Below, in pieces: positions 1 through 7,556 of a stretch of DNA of 64,000 nt. The stretch's first letter is position 1; each line of letters opens with the position of its first letter. The position numbers were made by a program, and so were the translations under genes. Location of the stretch: NCBI RefSeq assembly GCF_014205295.1, contig NZ_JACHNF010000001.1, positions 6,944,001-7,008,000 on the forward strand. Direction: 5' to 3'. This DNA is from Kribbella solani. GTDB lineage: Bacteria; Actinomycetota; Actinomycetes; Propionibacteriales; Kribbellaceae. The notes below the pieces were generated by a model. That model was not told where the DNA came from, did not search any database, and was given only the letters and a program-made list of their open reading frames with translations.

Positions 1-342
1 GTTCACCGCGCCGAGCTCGATCAGCCGCGACAGCCCCGACTCGCCTGCTCCCTGCGCGCTGGTCAGCCCTCGAATCCGCCGCCCGGTCGCCCGGCCGACC
101 TTCCCACCAACTTCCGCGGCGCGCTTGGAGGCCGACGCGACCCCAGTCGCACCGACCTTTGAGGCATGCCCGACCTTTTTGCTGGCACTGCCAACCCGCT
201 TGCCCGCACTACCAACCCGGTCCCGGGCCCCCTGCACCCGTTCCCCCGCTGCCTTTCCACCACCACTCGCCGCGTTGCCGTCTGGTCCGGGGCGGTTTCC
301 ACCGGAGGTCGGCCTCGGGTCGGCAGGGTCGGGAGGATGCAT
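1..342 (-). CDS. MFS transporter, N-terminal part (runs off the left edge)
   Basis: The reverse strand opens at ATG 342 and stays open to base 1, giving the first 114 residues. Residues 1-75 are a hydrophilic Gly/Ala/Lys/Arg-rich tail with repeated KRVGSASKKVGHASKVG-like stretches; near the edge comes LSRLIELGAVN, which resembles the start of the membrane part of MFS transporters that I recall next to DUF3027 genes in actinobacteria. A GAGGCAGG sequence lies upstream of the ATG. The membrane segments themselves are outside the window, so the family call rests on that short motif and on the DUF3027 neighbour. Divergent from the DUF3027 gene. Confidence 0.6.
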   Translation of the reverse strand, partial: MHPPDPADPRPTSGGNRPGPDGNAASGGGKAAGERVQGARDRVGSAGKRVGSASKKVGHASKVGATGVASASKRAAEVGGKVGRATGRRIRGLTSAQGAGESGLSRLIELGAVN

Positions 343-450
343 GGAACCATCCTGCCTCGCCCCAGGGACAGAGCGCAGCCACCGCGCGTACGCGCCGCGG
401 TAAACCACGGGCCGGTTGCCGCGATCACAAGCTGTCGTGACGGTGCCCGC

Positions 451-540
451 GAGCTGGTGTTTGCCGGGTGGGCTGCGGCTGGGTTGCCGCGGCCCCGGGC
501 TGAGGTGGCGGTGGGTCGGAGCTGGTGTTTGCCGGGTGGG
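451..540. repeat. 22-bp direct repeat in the 343-632 intergenic gap
   Basis: GAGCTGGTGTTTGCCGGGTG plus GG occurs at 451-472 and again at 519-540, 68 bp apart. The gap between the divergent MFS and DUF3027 genes (343-632) holds this duplication and G/T-rich sequence but no convincing gene or palindromic operator. Confidence 0.6.
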
Positions 541-632
541 TGGGTGGTTGTTCGGGTTGGTTGTGGGTGGTGGGGAGGGGTTGGGTGGTGGGCATTCGGC
601 GTACGGGGGACGGCGTGCGAGAATGGGCGATT

Positions 633-1430
633 GTGACCCCCGCCAGAGCTCCGGAAACGGTACGTGCCAAGCCCGACGCCGTCTGCGTCGCGGCGGTCGA
701 ACCGGCCCGTGACGCGGCGATCGCCGAGGCCGGCGCCGCGCGGGTCGGCGAGCATCTCGGTCAGCTGGTCGAGGGCGAACGCCTGGTCACGCACTACTTC
801 GCGTCCACCCACCCCGGGTACCAGGGCTGGCGCTGGGCGGTCACGGTCACCCGCGCCTCCCGGGCCAAGACGGTCACGGTGAACGAGGTGGTGATGCTCC
901 CGGGCGACACCGCGATCGTCGCGCCGGAGTGGGTGCCGTGGTCGGAGCGCGTCCAGCCCGGCGACCTGCGTCCCGGCGACCTGTTCCCGACGCATGCCGA
1001 CGACCCGCGCCTGGAGCCGGGTTTCACCGACACCGCCGACGCCCCGGAGGACGTTCGCGCGGTCGTGGACGAGCTCGGTCTCGGCCGTGAGCGGGTGCTG
1101 TCGCCGTTCGGTCGCGAGGACGCCGCCGACCGCTGGTACGCGGGTGACTTCGGCCCGTCGTCCCCGATCGCGCAGGCGGTCCCGTACAAGTGCCACTCCT
1201 GCGGGTACTGGATCCGGCTGGCCGACAGCCTCGGCCAGGCGTTCGGCGTCTGCGCCAACGAGATGGCGCCCGGCGAGGCGCGCGTGGTCGCGTACGACTA
1301 CGGCTGCGGCGCCCACTCGGACGCCACCATCGAGAACCCCGACCTGCCGATCCCCGAGCACGCCTTCGACACCACGGGCTACGACACCCTCCAACTGACC
1401 GAGCAGCCGGCCCTCCCGACCGAGGCGTAA
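633..1430 (+). CDS. DUF3027 family protein
   Basis: A protein of about 265 residues that matches the actinobacterial DUF3027 family as I know it: an N-terminal block beginning VTPARAPETVRAKPDAVC, a central RASRAKTVTVNEV region and a C-terminal part with a Cys-x2-Cys (CHSC, near residues 189-192) and further Cys in VCANE and YGCGAH that could bind zinc. Function of the family is unknown. The reading frame extends upstream to 525, but the family-like N terminus starts at GTG 633 (or GTG 615), and the upstream part is low-complexity, so 633 is preferred. No operon partner on this strand. Confidence 0.85.
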   Translation: MTPARAPETVRAKPDAVCVAAVEPARDAAIAEAGAARVGEHLGQLVEGERLVTHYFASTHPGYQGWRWAVTVTRASRAKTVTVNEVVMLPGDTAIVAPEWVPWSERVQPGDLRPGDLFPTHADDPRLEPGFTDTADAPEDVRAVVDELGLGRERVLSPFGREDAADRWYAGDFGPSSPIAQAVPYKCHSCGYWIRLADSLGQAFGVCANEMAPGEARVVAYDYGCGAHSDATIENPDLPIPEHAFDTTGYDTLQLTEQPALPTEA

Positions 1431-1438
1431 GACCCGGC

Positions 1439-1750
1439 TCAGTCCTCGACGGCGGGGCGGTCGCCGCGCTGGATGGCGGCCCAGCGGCGCTTGCAGTACC
1501 AGAGGCCGATCAGGCCGAGGCCGAAGCCTGCTACCGGTACCCAGATCCACCAGTCGAGGCCGTCGTCCTTCAGCTGGTTGCGGAACAGCATGAGTACGAC
1601 GAATGCGATCGCCCAGATGACGATGCCGGTGATCACGCTGGGAATGCCGGACAGGTCGAGCGGCTTCACCTCGGCGTGCACGAGCTCACCGCGCGCCAGC
1701 TGACTGGTCGGATCGGTGCGCTTCTTCGCCGCGGGCTGCTCCTCGCTCAC
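1439..1750 (-). CDS. DUF2530 small membrane protein
   Basis: 103 residues with a charged N terminus and two hydrophobic segments (about residues 35-57 and 68-85) separated by a short KDDGLDWW loop, ending in basic and acidic residues after WYCKRRW. This is the layout of the actinobacterial DUF2530 family, of unknown function. The start is GTG 1750; on the reverse strand TAAGGT lies six bases before it, fitting a leaderless transcript. It converges on the DUF3027 gene (9 bp gap) and is divergent from the NCS2 permease. Confidence 0.8.
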   Translation of the reverse strand: MSEEQPAAKKRTDPTSQLARGELVHAEVKPLDLSGIPSVITGIVIWAIAFVVLMLFRNQLKDDGLDWWIWVPVAGFGLGLIGLWYCKRRWAAIQRGDRPAVED

Positions 1751-1830
1751 ACACTTACCTTAGCTGCCGATGCACAAAGGTTTGTGGTAGGTGCTCGCAA
1801 CTGCACGGTAGGACCTGGCACGATGCGGGC

Positions 1831-3303
1831 ATGAGCTCGCCCAAGGCCGCGACGGCCCGCTCCGGTACCGGTCCGCTGGACTCCTTCTTCAAGATCAGTG
1901 CACGCGGTTCCACCGTCGGGCGTGAGGTCCGGGGTGGCCTGGTGACGTTCTTCACGATGGCGTACATCGTGGTGCTGAACCCGCTGATCATCGGCACCGT
2001 CAAGGACGGTGGCGGTCAGTTCGTCGGTGGTGGCACCGACCCGGCGGTGGCGATCGCGAAGATCGCCGTCGCGACCGCGCTGGTGGCGGGGGTGGTGACG
2101 ATCCTGATGGGTCTGGTCGCGAACTTCCCGCTCGCGCTCGCGACCGGCCTTGGCCTGAACGCGTTCCTGGCGTTCTCGGTGGCGACCAAGATGACCTGGG
2201 CGGACGCGATGGGCCTGGTGGTACTCGAGGGCCTGATCATCTTGATACTCGTACTGACCGGCTTCCGGAAAGCGGTCTTCGAGGCGGTGCCGCTGCAGCT
2301 GAAGATCGCGATCAGTGTCGGGATCGGGTTGTTCATCACGTTCATCGGCGTCATCGACGCCGGTTTCGTCCGCCGCCCCGCGGCGCTGACCGGGCCGCCG
2401 GTGGAGCTGGGCGTCGAGGGCCACCTGCGTGGCTGGCCGGTGCTGGTGTTCGTGTTCGGCCTGCTGCTGATCGTGATCCTGTACGCGCGGAAGGTGAAGG
2501 GCGCGATCCTGATCGGCATCCTGGCCGCGACCGTACTGTCGGTGGTGATCGAGACGATCGGGAACATCGGCGCCCGCACCGACAAGAACCCGGGCGGCTG
2601 GGGCCTGAGCGTGCCGAAGCTGCCGGACCAGTGGTTCACGAAACCGAACCTGGACACGATCGGTGAGTTCAACCTGTTCGGTTCGTTCGAGAAGATCGGC
2701 GTGGTGTCGGCGCTGCTGCTGATCTTCTCGCTGATGCTGGCCGACTTCTTCGACACGATGGGCACGATGACGGCGATCGGCGCCGAGGCCGGCCTGAACG
2801 ACCAGGACGGCATCCCGCCGAACTCGCAGCGGATCCTGATCGTGGACAGTGTCGCGGCCGCTGCCGGTGGCGCCGCGTCGGTGTCGAGCAACACGTCGTA
2901 CATCGAGTCGGCGTCCGGGGTCGGCGAGGGCGCCCGGACCGGCCTGGCCAGTGTGGTGACCGGGATCTGCTTCCTGATCTCGATGGTGGTCGCGCCGCTG
3001 GTGACGCTGGTCCCGTACGAGGCGGCGACGCCGGCGTTGATCCTGGTCGGGTTCCTGATGATGACGCAGGTGAAGGGGATCGACTTCGACGACCTGGAGG
3101 TCGCGTTCCCGGCCTTCCTGACGATCGTGCTGATGCCGTTCACGTACTCGATCTCGGCCGGCATCGGCGCCGGCTTCGTCGCGTACGTGATCCTCAAGGT
3201 GGTCCGCGGCAAGGCCCGCCAAGTACATCCACTGATGTGGGTGGTCGCCGCCCTGTTCGTCATCTACTTCGCGATCGGCCCCCTGACCGACTGGCTGACC
3301 TGA
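1831..3303 (+). CDS. NCS2 family nucleobase permease (hypoxanthine/adenine/guanine type)
   Basis: 490 residues with about 12-14 membrane segments. The N-terminal block GGLVTFFTMAYIVVLNP, the ADFFDTMGTM motif near residue 305 and the SNTSYIESASGVGEGARTGL segment near residue 350 are marks of the AzgA/PbuG branch of NCS2, proton-driven purine base importers in the cytoplasmic membrane. Length is normal for the branch. Substrate within the purines cannot be set from sequence. The ATG at 1831 starts the conserved N terminus. Its 3' end overlaps the converging membrane gene by 40 bp. Confidence 0.9.
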   Translation: MSSPKAATARSGTGPLDSFFKISARGSTVGREVRGGLVTFFTMAYIVVLNPLIIGTVKDGGGQFVGGGTDPAVAIAKIAVATALVAGVVTILMGLVANFPLALATGLGLNAFLAFSVATKMTWADAMGLVVLEGLIILILVLTGFRKAVFEAVPLQLKIAISVGIGLFITFIGVIDAGFVRRPAALTGPPVELGVEGHLRGWPVLVFVFGLLLIVILYARKVKGAILIGILAATVLSVVIETIGNIGARTDKNPGGWGLSVPKLPDQWFTKPNLDTIGEFNLFGSFEKIGVVSALLLIFSLMLADFFDTMGTMTAIGAEAGLNDQDGIPPNSQRILIVDSVAAAAGGAASVSSNTSYIESASGVGEGARTGLASVVTGICFLISMVVAPLVTLVPYEAATPALILVGFLMMTQVKGIDFDDLEVAFPAFLTIVLMPFTYSISAGIGAGFVAYVILKVVRGKARQVHPLMWVVAALFVIYFAIGPLTDWLT

Positions 3304-4442
3304 TCGGCGGCGGTGGCGCGGAGGGTCAGGTAGTCGGTGCGGGCGGCGAAGAGGTCGCGTAGTTCGGTGGTTACGTTGTCGAGGAACTCGGCGCGGTACG
3401 TCGAGTCGGTGAGTAGGGCGATCGAGTAGTACAGGCCGGTGAAGTTCGCGATGCCGACCGAGACCTTGATCAGGGAGGCGCTGAGTACGAGCGGGTGGTT
3501 CATCAGCGTGACGTGGTACGACCAGGAGCCGAGCGGGACGCCCCACTGGTCGTAGATGTGCTCACTGATCGCCAGCAGGCCGAAGGCGACGAAGAACAGG
3601 CCGACGCCCGTACTGACCACGAGGACCTGCATCCACTGCCGGATCATCAGGTTGACGCTGAGGTTCACCCGCTGGATGCGCTGCAGCGGCGGGCCGGACC
3701 CGGCGTCACGCTCGATCGCGTCGACCTCGCGCGGCAGCCGGATCAGCAGGAACACCGTGCTCAGCAGGGTGAACGCGACGACCGAGAAGATGATGAACGC
3801 GGTCGGCATCCCGGCGAACACCTGCCACATGTCCGCGGTGATGAACAGCACCAGCGAGAAGACCAGCAGCAGCGGCAAGGCGCGGATGAAGCTGGCGACC
3901 GAGTTGGCCAGCTCGGTCGCCAGCCGGCGTACGCCCCAGATGACCGTCGCGATCAGGCCGTAGCCGATCACGATGTACGCGACGCCGACCAGCAGCAGGT
4001 TGCCGATCGCGATGCCGAAGAACTGTTTCAGCTGTCCCTGCGTGACGAGCGGCAGGAGTGCGGGCAGCAGGACGAACATCGCCAGCTCCGGGATGCCGAA
4101 GCGGGTCGGCAACGACCAGAACGGCCGGCCGCGGAAGCGGTTCAGCAGGCCGAAGCCGGCGACCAGGGCGATCAGGCCGCCGAGCGCGGCCAGCAGGTTC
4201 TGCCACCAGTGCCAGTCCAGTGAGGTCGCGCCGAGCATCTCGGCCAGGAACACCAGCACCAGCAGCGGCGCGGCCCGGGTGAAGATGTCGTGCGTCGGTG
4301 AGAAGTCCTCGATGAACAACGGCAGCCCCGCCCGGCGGAACCGCTGCTCGTACCGCGCCAGCTCGGCACTCGTCCCCATGTACGGGAACCCTAGCCCGTC
4401 CCCGTACCAAAGCACGGGTAGACGGCGGAACACCTTGGCCAC
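3264..4442 (-). CDS. Multi-spanning membrane protein of unknown function
   Basis: About 392 residues with a hydrophilic N-terminal part (ending near GLPLFIEDFSPTHDIFTRA) followed by roughly nine to ten hydrophobic segments. I do not recognise a named family. GTG 4442 has GAAGG six bases upstream; an internal ATG at 4379 (MGTSAELARYEQRF) is an alternative start and lies nearer the part that looks conserved. The gene stands alone on this strand, with its last 40 bases inside the end of the NCS2 permease and its 5' end divergent from marR. A transport or envelope role is only a guess. Confidence 0.7.
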   Translation of the reverse strand: MAKVFRRLPVLWYGDGLGFPYMGTSAELARYEQRFRRAGLPLFIEDFSPTHDIFTRAAPLLVLVFLAEMLGATSLDWHWWQNLLAALGGLIALVAGFGLLNRFRGRPFWSLPTRFGIPELAMFVLLPALLPLVTQGQLKQFFGIAIGNLLLVGVAYIVIGYGLIATVIWGVRRLATELANSVASFIRALPLLLVFSLVLFITADMWQVFAGMPTAFIIFSVVAFTLLSTVFLLIRLPREVDAIERDAGSGPPLQRIQRVNLSVNLMIRQWMQVLVVSTGVGLFFVAFGLLAISEHIYDQWGVPLGSWSYHVTLMNHPLVLSASLIKVSVGIANFTGLYYSIALLTDSTYRAEFLDNVTTELRDLFAARTDYLTLRATAADQVSQSVRGPIAK

Positions 4443-4488
4443 CAACCCCCTTCGGGGCAGTGGAATATCAGTCGGTGGTCAGACGTTT

Positions 4489-4521
4489 TAGTTAGCAAAG
4501 GTAATGAGTTAAGGTAAGGAT
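4489..4521 (+). promoter_or_regulatory. marR promoter with repeated AAGGTAA
   Basis: Just before marR, AAGGTAA occurs twice (about 4497-4503 and 4511-4517), and TAAGGT at 4510-4515 stands six bases before the ATG, the spacing of a leaderless -10 box. The repeated half-site is a plausible autoregulatory operator for the MarR protein; no perfect palindrome is present. Confidence 0.45.
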
Positions 4522-4971
4522 ATGCCCGAAGTAGTAGCCCAGCAGGTGAAAAGTGACGTCGGCCTGGCGAGTGCGTTGCGGTCGTCGACCCTGCGGTTGT
4601 CGCGGCAGATCCGCCGGCAGCGCGAGCCCGGGCACGACCTGACCGCGAACCAGCTCAGCGTGCTCGGCGCGCTGGCCAAGCACGAGCTGATGACGATCGG
4701 CGAGCTGGCCGCGCACGAGCAGGTCAAGCCGCCGTCGATGACGCGGATCGTGACCAACATGGAGGAGGCCGGCCTGGTCGCCCGCCGGCCGCACCCGACC
4801 GACAAGCGGCAGATCGTCGTCGAGCTGACCGACCACGCCGACGAGCTGATCCTGGCCAACCGGAAACGCCGCGACGAGTGGCTGCAGACCAAACTGAAGC
4901 AACTGACCCCTGAGGAGCGCGACATCCTGCGCAAGGCAGCACCCGTGCTGGAACGACTGGCGGCTCGATGA
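4522..4971 (+). CDS. MarR family transcriptional regulator
   Basis: 149 residues with the winged helix of MarR proteins: LTANQLSVLGAL and MTIGELAAHEQVKPPSMTRIV form the recognition region (about residues 35-75), followed by the wing RRPHPTDKRQIVVELT (about 88-103) and a C-terminal dimer helix. Such regulators usually repress an adjacent transporter in response to small aromatic ligands. The stop overlaps the ATG of the next gene (ATGA), so marR and the MFS exporter are one operon and the regulator probably controls both. The ATG at 4522 follows a TAAGGT box by six bases. Confidence 0.9.
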   Translation: MPEVVAQQVKSDVGLASALRSSTLRLSRQIRRQREPGHDLTANQLSVLGALAKHELMTIGELAAHEQVKPPSMTRIVTNMEEAGLVARRPHPTDKRQIVVELTDHADELILANRKRRDEWLQTKLKQLTPEERDILRKAAPVLERLAAR

Positions 4972-6320
4972 GCCCCACGTTCCGCGCGTTCAAAGTCCGG
5001 AACTTCCGTCTCTACGCCTCCGGTGCGATCGTCTCCAACGTCGGCACCTGGATGCAGCGCGTCGCCCAGGACTGGCTGGTCCTGGAGCTGACCCATTCCG
5101 GGACGGCACTCGGCATCGTCACCGGTCTGCAGTTCCTGCCCGCGCTGCTGCTCGGCCCGTACGCGGGTCTGGTCGCGGACCGTTTCCCGAAGCGGCAGGT
5201 GCTGACGCTGACCCAGGTCGCGATGGGTACGGTCGCGCTGGTCCTCGGTGGACTGACGATCAGCGGGCACGTACAGGCCTGGCATGTGTACCTGCTCGCG
5301 CTGCTCTTCGGTGTCGGAACCGCCTTCGACGCGCCGACCCGGCAGGCCTTCGTGGTCGAGATGGTCGGCCGCGACGAGCTCTCGAACGCGGTCGGGCTGA
5401 ACTCGGCGTCCTTCAACGCCGCCCGCCTGCTCGGCCCGGCGCTGGCCGGTCTGCTGATCAACTGGATCGGGACCGGTCCGGTGATCATGATCAACGGGTT
5501 CACGTACGCCGCGGTGATCGTGTCGCTGCGGCTGATGCGCGTCGGCGAACTGCACACCCCGAAGCCCGCGGCCCGGGACAAGGGCATGATCCGGGACGGG
5601 ATGCGGTACCTGTGGCGCCGGCCGGATCTGATGATGGTGCTGGTCGCGGTGTTCTTCGCCGGCACCTTCGGGCTGAACTTCCAGATGACGTCCGCGCTGA
5701 TGGCGACCGAGGCGTTCCACAAGGGCGCGGGGGAGTACGGCATCCTCGGGTCGGTGCTCGCGATCGGCTCACTGTCCGGTGCGCTGCTGGCGGCCCGGCG
5801 GGTGCGGATTCGGGCCCGGTTGGTGATCGGCGCCGCGATCGCGTTCGGCGTACTGGAGATCGTCAGCGCGCTGATGCCGACGTATCTGACCTTCGCGCTG
5901 GTGCTGCCGCTGGTCGGTCTGACCTCGCTGACGATGCTGACGTCGGCGAACGCGACCATGCAACTGAGCATCGAGCCGACGATGCGCGGGCGGGTGATGG
6001 CGCTGTACATGACGGTGCTGATGGGTGGCACGCCGATCGGATCGCCGTTCATCGGCTGGATCGGGCAGGAGCTCGGCGCGCGGTACTCCCTGATCGTCGG
6101 CGGCGGGCTGACCGTGCTCGGCACGGTCGGTTCGGTGCTGTACTTCTCCCGCCGCCGCGGCCTGGCGATCCGCCCGAGACTGCTGCCGCGCCCACACCTG
6201 GAGGTGCTGCCCCAAACCGAGCTACTCGGCGAAAAGGCAATCCTGGACGCCGCCCCCGACCCGGTCCCAGCACAATCCGGCGCAGCCAAGAAGAAAGACG
6301 CCGACCCCCAGGTCGCCTGA
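4968..6320 (+). CDS. MFS transporter, DHA3/EntS-like exporter
   Basis: 450 residues, about 12 membrane segments. The start FRAFKVRNFRLYASGAIVSN and the GTWMQRVAQDWLVLELT motif are those of the MFS_3 group that includes the enterobactin exporter EntS; the loop motif ADRFPKR follows near residue 75. The last 50 residues are hydrophilic. Cytoplasmic-membrane efflux of a small molecule is the family role; the substrate is unknown. It is translationally coupled to marR by a 4-bp overlap, which suggests ligand-induced efflux. Confidence 0.9.
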   Translation: MSPTFRAFKVRNFRLYASGAIVSNVGTWMQRVAQDWLVLELTHSGTALGIVTGLQFLPALLLGPYAGLVADRFPKRQVLTLTQVAMGTVALVLGGLTISGHVQAWHVYLLALLFGVGTAFDAPTRQAFVVEMVGRDELSNAVGLNSASFNAARLLGPALAGLLINWIGTGPVIMINGFTYAAVIVSLRLMRVGELHTPKPAARDKGMIRDGMRYLWRRPDLMMVLVAVFFAGTFGLNFQMTSALMATEAFHKGAGEYGILGSVLAIGSLSGALLAARRVRIRARLVIGAAIAFGVLEIVSALMPTYLTFALVLPLVGLTSLTMLTSANATMQLSIEPTMRGRVMALYMTVLMGGTPIGSPFIGWIGQELGARYSLIVGGGLTVLGTVGSVLYFSRRRGLAIRPRLLPRPHLEVLPQTELLGEKAILDAAPDPVPAQSGAAKKKDADPQVA

Positions 6321-6401
6321 CCAACTGGTCGGCGCCCAGGGTGACGCGGTGGTGCGGCGGTGCGGTGGCGCCGCGGGGCTCGCCGGGAATTGGTTTGCCG
6401 G

Positions 6402-7109
6402 CTAGGGGCGGATGCGGGTTAGCAGGCGGGTGGCGAAGAACAGGGCGTCTATGTCGGTGCCGCGTTCGGTGCGCATGGTGGCGGGGTCGTGCTTTGGTTT
6501 CGGGCGTTCGGTTGGCGTACCGGGCGTGGTGATCCGGAGGAACCCGCTGCCGCCGAGTCCGCCCTGGTACGGCGCCCACTGGACGTCGATGATGTCGCCG
6601 AGCTGCACCGACCACGGGTCGCCCAGGGCGCGTTTCTTCCGGCCCACGCCGCGCTGGTATGCGAACGTGAGCTGTCCGTTCGCCACCGTCAGCGTCGCGT
6701 CCCGCCCTTCGATCCGGTCCGCCGCGGCCGGTGGCGCGACCAGCCAGGCGGTCGAGGCGGTCGCCGGTACGTCGCGCCGGACGAGCGTACGGCGGATGTG
6801 GCCGGCGATCTCGTCGGCGAGTACGGGGTCCACGGCCGGGAAGTCGTACGGGTCGAGCAGCACGTCCGCGCCGGTCACCGCCTGCAGCGGATCGCTGCCG
6901 TCCCGCAACACCAGCCGGAACCCGGAGTCACTCACCTCGACGCTTTGCACCGCCTCCACCGGCACCACCCGCTCACCCAGCCGCCCCCGCAGCGAGCAGT
7001 TCAACGCGTCCAGCCCGGCCCCGTCGTACCGGATCCGCAACACCCCGATCCCGTCCCAGCCGACCGACCCGTACGCGCTCACCAACTCACCACCAGCCAC
7101 CCGCCCCAT
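6402..7109 (-). CDS. DUF4429-like protein
   Basis: 235 residues. Two similar halves are visible: an N-terminal GSVGWDGIGVLRIRYDG strand pair leading to LLDPYDFPAVDP, and a second half with ATLTVANGQLTFAYQ and GDIIDVQWAPYQGG. This doubled beta-rich plan resembles DUF4429 proteins, sometimes fused to short membrane or SHOCT domains, function unknown. The frame is open to 7436, but the upstream part is encoded by repeats and is Gly-rich; ATG 7109 has AGGGGAG directly upstream and begins the conserved part. Stands alone, facing the MFS gene. Confidence 0.7.
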   Translation of the reverse strand: MGRVAGGELVSAYGSVGWDGIGVLRIRYDGAGLDALNCSLRGRLGERVVPVEAVQSVEVSDSGFRLVLRDGSDPLQAVTGADVLLDPYDFPAVDPVLADEIAGHIRRTLVRRDVPATASTAWLVAPPAAADRIEGRDATLTVANGQLTFAYQRGVGRKKRALGDPWSVQLGDIIDVQWAPYQGGLGGSGFLRITTPGTPTERPKPKHDPATMRTERGTDIDALFFATRLLTRIRP

Positions 7110-7280
7110 CCTCCCCTGTCCCCGGGTCCACCGCAGTCCCTCGCGTGTGCAAACCCCCCCACCCCCACCCCCAACTCCCACCCCCCCCGCCCACAGGCCG
7201 ACCCCGCCCACCCTCCCGTCCACCCGCACTCCCACCCACCGCGGGCCGAACCCTCCGTTTGAGGGGGCATCCCCGCGACT

Positions 7281-7319
7281 GGAGGGTTGTCCCCTGGGAA
7301 TTCGAGGGGGCAACCCTCC
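7281..7319. repeat. Strong inverted repeat (hairpin) upstream of mtr
   Basis: GGAGGGTTGTCCCC at 7281-7294 pairs with GGGGGCAACCCTCC at 7306-7319 (13 of 14 positions) around an 11-base loop. There is no T-tract on either strand, so it is not a standard terminator. It lies in the 447-bp gap 7110-7556 together with the 57-bp tandem repeat; otherwise that gap is C-rich (7140-7250) with no gene I can support. Confidence 0.6.
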
Positions 7320-7363
7320 ACTCGAGCAGGCAAGCCCAGGGCACAACCCCGTGCCGCGGGCCT

Positions 7364-7550
7364 GTTGGCATGGGCGCACCTCCCCGCCAGCCGTCTTTTG
7401 TCTTTCCCTGCCGCAGACTTGTTGGCATGGGCGCACCTCCCTGCCAGCCGTCTTTTGTCTTTCCCTGCCGCAGACTTGCTGTCATGGGCGCACCTCCCTG
7501 CCAGCCGTCTTTTGTCTTTCCCTGCCGCAAGCTTGCTGTCATGGGCACAA
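7364..7550. repeat. 57-bp tandem repeat, about 3.3 copies
   Basis: Units begin at about 7364, 7421, 7478 and 7535 (the last partial), each 57 bp and nearly identical; differences are a few bases such as GTTGGCATGG versus GCTGTCATGG. Because 57 is 19 codons, every frame stays open: the plus strand reads LLAWAHLPASRLLSFPAAD repeatedly, the minus strand reads MPTSLRQGKTKDGWQGGAP. Each unit on the minus strand also holds GGGAGG seven bases before an ATG. The array ends just before the mycothione reductase start. No protein of this kind is known to me. Confidence 0.9.
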
Positions 7551-7556
7551 TGGGGT

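Noticed and set aside
1747..3546. 599-codon frame on the minus strand across the NCS2 permease
   Set aside because: It is antisense to a clear permease, has an Arg/Asp/His-rich composition from GC codon bias and no ribosome site; the same applies to many long frames in this GC-rich DNA.
7287..7556. Extended N terminus of mycothione reductase
   Set aside because: That part is only translation of the 57-bp repeat; the flavin-binding start lies at 7557.
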